Below, piece by piece: positions 1-4,957 of a stretch of 7,436 nt of DNA. The DNA lies in contig CAIMVB010000274.1 in NCBI GenBank assembly GCA_903844785.1, forward strand, positions 1 to 7,436, in the 5' to 3' direction. Numbering within the stretch: the first letter of the stretch is position 1; every line of letters begins with the position of its first letter. This DNA comes from an uncultured Rhodospirillales bacterium (GTDB taxonomy: Bacteria > Pseudomonadota > Alphaproteobacteria > Acetobacterales > Acetobacteraceae). The translations under genes and the position numbers were made by a program. Below the pieces are notes generated by a model. It was given only the letters and a program-made list of their open reading frames with translations. It searched no databases and was not told the DNA's origin.

Positions 1-165
1 GCGCTGGTCGCGCAGCATCCGGATGTCGGCGCCATTGTGCTGGAATGCACCAATATGCCGCCTTATGCGGCGGCGCTGCGGGATGCGCTTGGCCTGCCGG
101 TCTACGATATTTATTCGATGATCACCTGGTTTCACGCCGGCATCCGGCCCAGGCGCTTCGGCTGA
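1..165 (+). CDS. Aspartate/glutamate racemase family protein, C-terminal part
   Basis: This is the 3' end of a gene entering from the left edge: frame 1 is open for 54 codons and stops with TGA at 163-165. The fragment contains V-L-E-C-T-N-M-P-P-Y, matching the second catalytic-cysteine motif (E-C-T-N) of cofactor-independent aspartate/glutamate/hydantoin racemases; the cysteine codon is at 46-48. A second conserved stretch, L-G-L-P-V-Y-D-I, follows, and then the short tail usual for the family. Such enzymes racemise or isomerise small acids or amino-acid derivatives by two-cysteine acid-base chemistry in the cytoplasm. The N-terminal half with the first cysteine is outside the window, so substrate and exact subfamily (Asp/Glu racemase, hydantoin racemase or maleate isomerase-like) cannot be decided. 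It converges with the flagellin gene downstream, with only 27 bases between the two stop codons. Confidence 0.8.
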   Translation, partial: ALVAQHPDVGAIVLECTNMPPYAAALRDALGLPVYDIYSMITWFHAGIRPRRFG

Positions 166-190
166 AGCGCCTGAGTAATCCCCTTCAGCC
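150..190. terminator. Overlapping hairpins between convergent genes
   Basis: A perfect 10-bp inverted repeat (150-159 with 164-173, loop GGCT) spans the racemase stop codon. A second perfect 8-bp pairing uses GGCTGAAG at 160-167 with CTTCAGCC at 183-190. The two cannot form together because they share bases 160-167. Neither is followed by a real T-run on either strand. They may act as a shared transcription end or as 3'-end protection for the convergent racemase and flagellin messages; the terminator label is an inference from position and stem strength. Confidence 0.45.
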
Positions 191-192
191 GA

Positions 193-1041
193 TCAGCGCC
201 CGCCGAAAAGCGACATTAAATATTGCGGCGACTGATTGGCGATGGAAAGCGTTTGCGTACCCAGTTGCTGGCGGATTTGTAGCGCTTGCAGACGCGCGGA
301 TTCCTTCGCCAGATTCGCATCAATCAAGGCGCCGAGGCTGCCTTCCATTGAATCGATCTTATCGAAATTATAGTTGATTTGCGCGTCCACATAACGCGCA
401 TCTGCCCCCAAGCGGTTCATGGCGTCATTGATCGCCATATTGATCGTATCGAAATCACCGCTGGTTGGTGTGAGCGCTGCCTGGGCAGCTGCCGCAGTTG
501 TAAAGGGGCCGACAGCGACCAGAAAATTGGTGTCAGGCCCAAGCGCGGGAAGCGTGTAAAGGTCCGTGCTGGCAGCAGATTCGCTTCGCATCATGATGAT
601 ATCATCAGTGGGCGAAACGCCGGTTATCATATTGCGGCCATTGTAATTGGCATCGGCAAGAAAATTGGCGATTTGCGTACGAAGCTGGGCATATTGCTGA
701 TTATATTGATTGCGGGATTCGTCATTCAACGTGCCATCGGCCAAGCGCGTCAGAACAGTCCGAACTTCGATCATGGTCTTTGAGACCTGCTCAAGCGATG
801 TAAGCGAGATATCAATCAGCCCCCGCGTACCCCCCAATTGTTCATTGACAGCGTTGAGCGTTGCGGTATCCGCGCGCACCGTTTGCGCGACAGCGAAGGC
901 CCCACCGTCATCCTTTGCATCGGCAACACGATAGCCAGTTGAAATGCGCTTCTGCACTTGGGCCAGTGCATCATTGGTCCTATTGAGGGACTGAAGCGCT
1001 GCCATTGCGGCATGATTGGTCATGATCGAGGTCATGCTCAT
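193..1041 (-). CDS. Flagellin, 282 aa (downstream copy)
   Basis: This is a structural subunit of the flagellar filament, exported through the flagellar type III apparatus. The N-terminal flagellin domain covers about residues 5-140 (A-A-M-A-A-L-Q-S-L-N-R-T, K-R-I-S-T-G-Y-R-V-A-D-A-K-D-D) and the C-terminal domain about 200-282 (L-Q-A-L-Q-I-R-Q-Q-L-G-T-Q-T-L-S-I-A-N-Q). Only a short, poorly conserved centre at about 140-195 separates them, so it is a minimal flagellin without large surface domains, as is common in alphaproteobacteria. The ATG at 1039-1041 is preceded by AAAGGA (1050-1055 on the + strand) with 8 nt spacing, which favours it over the ATG two codons later. It is a paralogue of the flagellin at 1496-2326; the two are alike at both ends and differ in the middle. 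No flaF or flbT gene lies beside it in the window. Confidence 0.96.
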   Translation of the reverse strand: MSMTSIMTNHAAMAALQSLNRTNDALAQVQKRISTGYRVADAKDDGGAFAVAQTVRADTATLNAVNEQLGGTRGLIDISLTSLEQVSKTMIEVRTVLTRLADGTLNDESRNQYNQQYAQLRTQIANFLADANYNGRNMITGVSPTDDIIMMRSESAASTDLYTLPALGPDTNFLVAVGPFTTAAAAQAALTPTSGDFDTINMAINDAMNRLGADARYVDAQINYNFDKIDSMEGSLGALIDANLAKESARLQALQIRQQLGTQTLSIANQSPQYLMSLFGGR

Positions 1042-1226
1042 TGGATTTTTCCTTTACCAAGAAACCATTTTGGGCTTTATGCATGCTGCGATTAAGTCGC
1101 TAATTTTTTGTGAATATTTCGGAATTTTCTTGAAAAATTTTCTGGAATGACACGTAGGATCGCGCTTCCAAAAACCTAAAAATTTCTCTGCATCAGGCCG
1201 CAGGTTTCGAGAATACTGAAAAGGAT
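1042..1226 (-). promoter_or_regulatory. AT-rich leader/promoter region of the downstream flagellin
   Basis: This gene-free stretch lies between the terminator hairpin at 1227-1260 and the flagellin start. It is much richer in A/T than the flanking genes, with runs such as AAATTTTT and AAAAAATT on the - strand. I found no sigma-54 signature (TGGCAC-N5-TTGC) and no good match to the enteric sigma-28 consensus. The element AAGAAAATT (1123-1131, read on the - strand) and its surroundings recur upstream of the other flagellin. A weak TTGG/CCAA pairing (1057-1060 with 1041-1044) brackets the ribosome-binding site. The promoter itself cannot be placed with confidence. Confidence 0.5.
1123..1131 (-). 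promoter_or_regulatory. Shared flagellin upstream element, copy 1
   Basis: AAGAAAATT on the - strand lies 82 nt upstream of the flagellin start. It is followed by a GAAATAT-like word, four variable bases, six A residues and GCG. The same order (AAGAAAATT, GAATAT, AAAAAA, GCG) occurs upstream of the other flagellin at 2441-2449. Two copies of this quality in AT-rich DNA suggest a common promoter or activator region, but chance cannot be excluded. Confidence 0.35.
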
Positions 1227-1260
1227 GGGGCCGCCGCGAAGGAAATGCTGCGGCGGCCCC
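1227..1260 (-). terminator. GC-rich hairpin, likely end of the upstream flagellin transcript
   Basis: A perfect 11-bp inverted repeat (GGGGCCGCCGC at 1227-1237 with 1250-1260) encloses a 12-nt loop. Read on the - strand it is followed by ATCCTTTTC, a modest T-rich tail, while the + strand side has none. It therefore fits a terminator for the transcript coming from the flagellin at 1496-2326, about 235 nt after its stop codon, leaving a long 3' untranslated region. It also separates the two flagellins into distinct transcription units. Confidence 0.65.
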
Positions 1261-1311
1261 AGTCTGCGCCAGGCACGCTTTGTCGGTCGTTATGCGTGCG
1301 CCAGCGATGGT

Positions 1312-1354
1312 TGCTCTAGAATGGATTATTTTAGAGCAGTGTGGCTTCGAAGCC
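1312..1354. repeat. Paired inverted repeats (intergenic palindrome candidate)
   Basis: The 7-bp inverted repeat TGCTCTA/TAGAGCA (1312-1318 with 1332-1338, 13-base spacer) is followed four bases later by the perfect palindrome GGCTTCGAAGCC (1343-1354). Compact arrangements like this are typical of dispersed intergenic repeats in alphaproteobacteria, but only one copy is present in the window, so this identity is unproven. Confidence 0.35.
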
Positions 1355-1388
1355 GGAATGACAACTGAATTCTGCCAGGGCGGACCCT

Positions 1389-1438
1389 GCTTTGGCGTTT
1401 GTCTGCTTTGTATCCGTACAAACGACATGCGCCAAAGC
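1389..1438. ncRNA. Nested 50-nt stem-loop in the flagellin 3' region
   Basis: GCTTTGGCG (1389-1397) pairs perfectly with CGCCAAAGC (1430-1438). Inside it TTTGTA (1407-1412) pairs with TACAAA (1417-1422) across a four-base loop, leaving an internal loop of nine and seven bases. There is no T-run on either side, so a simple terminator is unlikely. It lies 58 nt after the stop codon of the upstream flagellin and would be part of its 3' untranslated region on the - strand. A structured RNA element, a protein-binding site or an independent small RNA are all possible. Confidence 0.3.
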
Positions 1439-1495
1439 GTTATCTGTCCGGATATTCCTGGGCTGTTAGGTGTTTTCCTTTGGCCTAGAAATGGT

Positions 1496-2326
1496 CTAGC
1501 GGCCGAATAGCGACAATAATGCCTGCGGCGCTTGGTTAGTGATTGAAAGCGTCTGGGTGCCAAGTTGTTGGCGAATTTGCAGCGCCTGCAGGCGTGCCGA
1601 TTCCTTGGCAATATCAGCGTCAATCAAGGTACCAAGTCCTGATTCCAGCGCATCAAGCTTGTCACGATTATAATTGACTTGCGCATCTATGTAGCGGGAA
1701 TCAGCGCCCAGACGATTAAGGGCGTCATTGATCGCTTCATTGACTGTGACCCAGTCGCTTGTGATCAGCGTGCGCGCTGCAGCATCGTCAGCAGGCGTGG
1801 TGCCCACCACAAAATCAGTCGCGCCATCGAAGGCAGCGATTGTCATTGTGGTACCGGCTTCATTCCGGATGGAGATGATATCGCCCCCACCTGCCGCCGT
1901 ATCCGTGGTGAGCAGCGAGCGGCCATTATAGGTCGCATCGGAGATGAAGCGTTCAGCCTGCGTGCGCAGCTGTTCATATTGCTGATTATACTGGGCGCGT
2001 TGTTCGCCATTGATGGTGCCATCGGACAAGCGCGTCAGCACCGTACGCAAATCCACCATGGTCCGGGAAACCTGGCTTAAGCCCTGCATGGTGACCTCGA
2101 TGACACCCTTCAACCCGCCCAATTGTTCATTAGCGGCGGTAAGGCCGGCAACATCACTCCTGACTGATTGAGCAACGGCGAAGGCGCCGCCATCATCTTT
2201 CGCATCGGCCACACGAAAACCTGTTGAGACGCGCTTCTGCACTAATCCCAATTGCTCTGACGTGCGGTTCAGAGATTGCAGCGCGGCCATGGCGGCCAGA
2301 TTCGTATTTACAGAATTCAGGTTCAT
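1496..2326 (-). CDS. Flagellin, 276 aa (upstream copy)
   Basis: This is a filament subunit of the flagellum and a paralogue of the 282-residue flagellin downstream. Residues 1-140 form the N-terminal flagellin domain (T-N-L-A-A-M-A-A-L-Q-S-L-N-R-T, then K-R-V-S-T-G-F-R-V-A-D-A-K-D-D) and residues 195-276 the C-terminal domain, ending S-L-F-G-R. The centre (about 140-190) is short and differs almost completely from the other copy. The ATG at 2324-2326 follows a purine-rich ribosome-binding site, GAAGGGAAG, centred about 10 nt upstream. The leader can fold so that a stem closes directly in front of the start codon while this site stays in the loop (see 2327-2364). In Caulobacter, FlbT acts on flagellin 5' leaders; whether a homologue acts here is an inference. 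Two flagellins in tandem are common in alphaproteobacteria and often build different parts of the filament. Confidence 0.96.
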   Translation of the reverse strand: MNLNSVNTNLAAMAALQSLNRTSEQLGLVQKRVSTGFRVADAKDDGGAFAVAQSVRSDVAGLTAANEQLGGLKGVIEVTMQGLSQVSRTMVDLRTVLTRLSDGTINGEQRAQYNQQYEQLRTQAERFISDATYNGRSLLTTDTAAGGGDIISIRNEAGTTMTIAAFDGATDFVVGTTPADDAAARTLITSDWVTVNEAINDALNRLGADSRYIDAQVNYNRDKLDALESGLGTLIDADIAKESARLQALQIRQQLGTQTLSITNQAPQALLSLFGR

Positions 2327-2364
2327 GGGGTCTTCCCTTCGCGGTGCCCGATTTTCGGGACCCC
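2327..2364 (-). promoter_or_regulatory. Structured leader next to the upstream flagellin start
   Basis: On the - strand GGGGTC (2359-2364) can pair with GACCCC (2327-2332), which directly touches the ATG. Inside, CCGA and TCGG (2348-2351 with 2355-2358) form a small hairpin with a three-base loop. The ribosome-binding purines (2332-2340) stay single-stranded between the inner hairpin and the closing stem. Such a fold could control ribosome access or be recognised by a leader-binding protein. The pairing is seen directly; the function is inferred. Confidence 0.45.
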
Positions 2365-2520
2365 AGAAAATTGTCAGATAAAAATAAAAAAGAGCTTAAA
2401 TAATTCCACGAAAAACCGCGTTTTTTACTTATATTCAGTAAATTTTCTTAGGTGCCCTTCACTAAAATCAACCAAAGATAGAAAGTGGCCTGAAAAATAA
2501 ATGCTCATGATGAAATTGAA
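2365..2520 (-). promoter_or_regulatory. AT-rich upstream region of the upstream flagellin
   Basis: This is strongly AT-rich DNA between the leader structure and the hairpin cluster downstream of the cold-shock gene. It contains the second copy of the shared flagellin element (2441-2449). I see no clear sigma-54 or sigma-28 promoter. A 27-codon open frame on the - strand (2425-2508) has no ribosome-binding site and is not called as a gene. Confidence 0.45.
2441..2449 (-). promoter_or_regulatory. Shared flagellin upstream element, copy 2
   Basis: AAGAAAATT on the - strand lies 115 nt upstream of the flagellin start and is followed by a GAATAT word, four bases, six A residues and CGCG. It mirrors copy 1 at 1123-1131. 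The different distances to the start codons (115 versus 82 nt) fit a promoter-level element better than a translational one. Confidence 0.35.
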
Positions 2521-2604
2521 TTTCAGCATCTAAGCAGGAAGCCCCCGCGTGATACCCACACCCAAAATGATTGCCCAAGCTACTGGGGGAACAGCAATCA
2601 GCGC

Positions 2605-2633
2605 TGCGTGATTGGATCATCAACCATCACGCA
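2605..2633. other. Hairpin with competing partners downstream of the cold-shock gene
   Basis: TGCGTGATTGG (2605-2615) pairs with CCATCACGCA (2624-2633), ten base pairs with one bulged T and an eight-base loop. Two competing pairings exist: CAATCA (2595-2600) with TGATTG (2609-2614), and a second GCGTGAT copy at 2547-2553 that could also pair with ATCACGC (2626-2632). The + strand side is followed by an A-rich run, which reads as a T-run before the stem on the - strand, so it is not a standard terminator for the cold-shock gene. Confidence 0.35.
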
Positions 2634-2662
2634 ATAAAAAATAATGGAAAACAGAAGAGATT

Positions 2663-2690
2663 TCCGATCTGATGATCACACCAGATCGGA
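2663..2690. other. 9-bp perfect hairpin in the intergenic region
   Basis: TCCGATCTG (2663-2671) pairs perfectly with CAGATCGGA (2682-2690) around a ten-base loop. On the - strand it is followed by AAATCTCTTCTGTTTTCC, a loosely T-rich tail, so it may serve as a backup terminator for the cold-shock gene about 90 nt after its stop. A regulatory RNA role is equally possible. Confidence 0.4.
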
Positions 2691-2720
2691 TGTCATGCTC
2701 CAGAAAACATAAAGCCTAGC

Positions 2721-2773
2721 GCAGCTTCAATTCGTTTCCGGCACCGCAGGGCGATTCCGGAAACGAAGGCTGC
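2721..2773 (-). terminator. Long hairpin just after the cold-shock gene
   Basis: TTCGTTTCCGG (2731-2741) pairs perfectly with CCGGAAACGAA (2757-2767) around a 15-base loop. A further five-base pairing (2721-2725 with 2769-2773) extends the stem past a small asymmetric bulge. It starts within ten bases of the cold-shock stop codon. It lacks a strong T-run on the - strand, so it may end transcription imperfectly or protect the 3' end from exonucleases. Confidence 0.55.
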
Positions 2774-2781
2774 TCTAGCCT

Positions 2782-3582
2782 TTAGTCCTTCATATTCACC
2801 GCTTGGCGGCCACGCTGACCGTCACGGACTTCGAGCGCAACCTTTTCGCCCTGCTGCACATCCTGCTTGCCTGCACGTTGCAGGACAGAGGAATGCAGGA
2901 AGACATCCTGGCCACCATCTTCCGGGGTCACGAAGCCGAAGCCGCGCACCTGGTCGAACCACTTCACCGTGCCAGCGATGTCATAGGTCGGCCCGCCTTC
3001 GTCGCGATTGAATTCGCGGCGCGGCGGCGGACGATCCCCGAAATCACGGCGCGGCGGACGATCACCAAAGCCACCGCCACCACCGCCGAAACCACCGCCG
3101 CCACCGAAGCCGCCGCCGCCGAAATCACGGCGCGGGGGACGATCGCCAAAGTCACGACGCGGGGGACGATCACCAAAGCCACCGCCACCACCACCGAAGC
3201 CACCGCCGCCGCCGAAATCACGGCGCGGGGGACGATCACCAAAGTCACGGCGCGGGGGACGATCACCAAAACCGCCACCACCAAATTCCCGACGCGGGGG
3301 CCGCGCTTCGCCGCCACCTTCGCCCTTCTTCAGCTGCATGATCCGCGTAATCAGTCGCCGCCCTTGGCGATCAGACCCGATTTCACAAACAAGCTTATCG
3401 CCGGTATCCGGCGGTTCAATGCCCGCTTCGGTCAATGCCGATGCGTGAAAGAACACATCCTGCCCATCCGGACCCAGTACAAAGCCGAAGCCTTTACGGG
3501 AATTGTACCATTTCACCTCGGCCTCGATCGGCCCGGTGTCACCCTGGTTTTCGTTTTCAGGAAACACGTCTTGACAATCCAC
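2782..3582 (-). CDS. Double cold-shock-domain RNA-binding protein with Gly/Phe/Arg-rich linker
   Basis: The protein has two cold-shock domains, which bind single-stranded RNA or DNA and commonly act as RNA chaperones or transcription antiterminators. Domain 1 covers about residues 19-85 (V-K-W-Y, RNP1 K-G-F-G-F-V at 30-35, RNP2 D-V-F-F-H at 42-46). Domain 2 covers about 201-265 (V-K-W-F, R-G-F-G-F-V at 213-218, D-V-F-L-H at 226-230). Between them lie about 110 residues of low-complexity linker made of G/F runs and six D-R-P-P-R-R-D-like units, surely disordered and very basic. Two-domain proteins of this kind are known in alphaproteobacteria; this linker is unusually long and regular. The start is uncertain: there is no in-frame ATG before domain 1. 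The first candidate is a GTG at 3580-3582 and another GTG lies five codons later, both with poor ribosome-binding sites; an in-frame stop upstream (about 3664-3666) limits extension. Confidence 0.9.
   Translation of the reverse strand: MDCQDVFPENENQGDTGPIEAEVKWYNSRKGFGFVLGPDGQDVFFHASALTEAGIEPPDTGDKLVCEIGSDRQGRRLITRIMQLKKGEGGGEARPPRREFGGGGFGDRPPRRDFGDRPPRRDFGGGGGFGGGGGGFGDRPPRRDFGDRPPRRDFGGGGFGGGGGFGGGGGGFGDRPPRRDFGDRPPPRREFNRDEGGPTYDIAGTVKWFDQVRGFGFVTPEDGGQDVFLHSSVLQRAGKQDVQQGEKVALEVRDGQRGRQAVNMKD
3013..3300 (-). repeat. In-frame tandem repeats encoding the cold-shock protein linker
   Basis: A unit of about 27 bases coding for F-G-D-R-P-P-R-R-D recurs six times, always as neighbouring pairs (residues 107-122, 138-153 and 174-190). 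The pairs are separated by glycine/phenylalanine runs coded by CCGCC/CCACC-type triplets on the + strand. The pairs are nearly identical at DNA level, which points to recent duplication or ongoing slippage. The repeat also keeps other frames open on both strands, producing long spurious open frames. Confidence 0.85.
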
Positions 3583-3680
3583 ACTTATTGAACACCGCGC
3601 GCGGGATGCGATGCGGCCATTGAGCAGGATGACACCCTTAGTCCTGAAAAGCGAGGGAAATTTTCAGTGAATAGTGCAAA

Positions 3681-3723
3681 AAACTAAAAAAACGCTCCGA
3701 AACGACGCGAGTCGAAGGAAGCG
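3681..3723 (-). terminator. Intrinsic terminator built into the end of the DadA-like gene
   Basis: On the - strand the outer arms CGCTTCC (3717-3723) and GGAGCG (3693-3698) pair with one bulge. Inside them CGAC and GTCG pair (3711-3714 with 3703-3706) around a four-base loop. Seven T residues follow (3686-3692). The stem codes for the last arginine, phenylalanine and glycine region, and the T-run supplies the two final phenylalanine codons plus the first base of the TAG stop. Transcription would thus end at the very end of the gene, insulating the cold-shock gene from this operon. Confidence 0.7.
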
Positions 3724-4955
3724 ATCGGAATGGACGGGGCACGACCGGCCAGCAGTGCTGCCACCACCTCACCGGTTCGTGCGGAGGCCACAAGGCCGGT
3801 ATGGCCATGGCCAAAGGCATGGATCACATCGGCGCTGGCCCGCGATGGCCCAAGGCAGGGCATGCCATCAGGCATGGAAGGCCGGTGGCCGAGCCAGACC
3901 TTAATACGCTCTGCCGGGATGTCCCGGGGCAGGCCAGGAAAGCAGCTAAGTAAATGATTTTTGAGTATTTCTGCGCGCTGCCAATTGGGCGCCGCCTCAA
4001 TCCCCGCGATCTCCACCTGCCCCGCACAGCGCAGCCCGCGCGCGGTGCGCATGATGGACATTTTACCATCTGATGGCATCAGCCCATGGCGCGGCGCCAC
4101 TTCGGGGTCGCTGATTTCGGCGTGATAGCCCCGTTCGCTTTCAAGCGGCACATCATCCCCCGCGGCGCGCGCCAAAGGCTTGGAATGGACGCCAGCGGAA
4201 ATAACGGCGGCATCGCAGGCGACCTCCCCCTGTCGGGTTATCACCGCCTTCAGCCGGCCGGCTTCAATCCTGAAGCCAGTGGCGTGCTGGCGTATCAGTT
4301 TCGCACCCTCCGCCTCGGCCAGCGCAATCAGCGCGGCGACATAGGCGCCGGGGTCGGTGCAATGGCCGCCCTCATCCACGAAAACGCCAAAACCATAGCG
4401 GCGGTCCAGTTCGGGTTCCCGTTGGCGGAGTTCATCCGCGTCAAGCTCAATCCAGCGCACGCCGACCTGGTGGCGGATATCCCAGGCTTTCCGCTCCGCC
4501 TCAAAATCAGCGCGGGAGGGGTAGATGTACATCAGCCCTCGCCTTTCGATCAGGTGGCCCACCCCCGCCTGTTCCGCCAGCGCCTGATGAAGGCGCGGTG
4601 CGTCCTGCACCAAGGGCCTCAGCGCCTGTGCGGCCTTCGCCACATCCTCCCAGCGCCAGCCGGAAGCCAAATAACGGATCAGCCAGGGGGCGACACGCGG
4701 CAGATAGCGCCAGCGAATAGCGAGCGGGCCGAGCGGGTCCGAGAGATATTTCGGTAGCTTCTTCCAAATCCCTGGCACTGCCGGCGGGATGACGGACATG
4801 GGGCTGAGCCAGCAGCCATTGCCATAGGATGCCGCCTGTTCGCCGCCCGGTTCGGCGGGATCGAGGATGGTGACCTGGTGACCATCCTTAAGCGCCGCAA
4901 GCGCCGAGGCCGCGCCAACCGCCCCCGCGCCAATCACCACCACATGCCGCGCCAT
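3684..4955 (-). CDS. FAD-dependent D-amino-acid dehydrogenase (DadA-like), DAO family
   Basis: This is a 423-residue flavoprotein of the D-amino-acid oxidase/dehydrogenase superfamily, of normal DadA length. The N-terminus has the FAD dinucleotide-binding fold (V-V-V-I-G-A-G-A-V-G, residues 5-14, with an acidic residue at 32 for the ribose). Other landmarks are Y-G-N-G (44-47), G-H-R-P-S-M-P-D-G (357-365) and F-G-H-G-H-T-G-L (381-388), the C-terminal FAD/substrate contact region. Family members oxidise D-amino acids to keto acids and pass electrons to the respiratory chain. The ATG at 4953-4955 is preceded by AAGGG about 11 nt upstream and lies two bases after the stop of the isomerase-like gene, so both are surely co-transcribed. 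The C-terminal F-G-A-F-F after the usual R-R-F end is coded by the embedded terminator. Substrate unknown; opine or glycine oxidase-like activity is an alternative. Confidence 0.9.
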   Translation of the reverse strand: MARHVVVIGAGAVGAASALAALKDGHQVTILDPAEPGGEQAASYGNGCWLSPMSVIPPAVPGIWKKLPKYLSDPLGPLAIRWRYLPRVAPWLIRYLASGWRWEDVAKAAQALRPLVQDAPRLHQALAEQAGVGHLIERRGLMYIYPSRADFEAERKAWDIRHQVGVRWIELDADELRQREPELDRRYGFGVFVDEGGHCTDPGAYVAALIALAEAEGAKLIRQHATGFRIEAGRLKAVITRQGEVACDAAVISAGVHSKPLARAAGDDVPLESERGYHAEISDPEVAPRHGLMPSDGKMSIMRTARGLRCAGQVEIAGIEAAPNWQRAEILKNHLLSCFPGLPRDIPAERIKVWLGHRPSMPDGMPCLGPSRASADVIHAFGHGHTGLVASARTGEVVAALLAGRAPSIPIASFDSRRFGAFF

Positions 4956-4957
4956 GT

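Larger units (their letters stand above)
1261..1495. other. Non-coding, hairpin-rich spacer between the flagellins
   Basis: No credible protein gene is visible here. The stretch holds several inverted repeats: TGCTCTA/TAGAGCA (1312-1318 with 1332-1338), the 12-bp palindrome GGCTTCGAAGCC (1343-1354), CAGGG/CCCTG with a four-base loop (1376-1389) and the nested hairpin at 1389-1438. GCACGC and GCGTGC also flank 1280-1295. With the terminator at 1227-1260 this would make a long, structured 3' tail on the upstream flagellin message. Alternatives are a separate small RNA or dispersed intergenic palindromic repeats. Confidence 0.5.

Noticed and set aside
1054..1623. 189-codon open frame on the - strand spanning the flagellin spacer
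   Set aside because: It runs in a wrong frame over the end of a certain flagellin gene, its product shows no recognisable domain, and it crosses the terminator hairpin.
2425..2508. 27-codon open frame on the - strand upstream of the flagellin
   Set aside because: It has an ATG but no ribosome-binding site, lies in AT-rich DNA likely to be promoter region, and covers the shared upstream element.
2327..2520. Sigma-54 promoter for the upstream flagellin
   Set aside because: GTGCC words occur on the + strand but none has GCAA at the right distance, so the -24/-12 pattern is absent.
3013..3300. CRISPR-like or intergenic tandem repeat array
   Set aside because: The repeats are in frame, code for a regular peptide unit and have no unique spacers of constant length.
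2803..3591. Long open frames on the + strand and in another - frame across the cold-shock gene (up to 262 codons)
   Set aside because: They follow from the repetitive, GC-rich linker DNA that lacks stops in several frames. Their products are low-complexity, without domains or ribosome-binding sites, and the - strand frame codes for two intact cold-shock domains.
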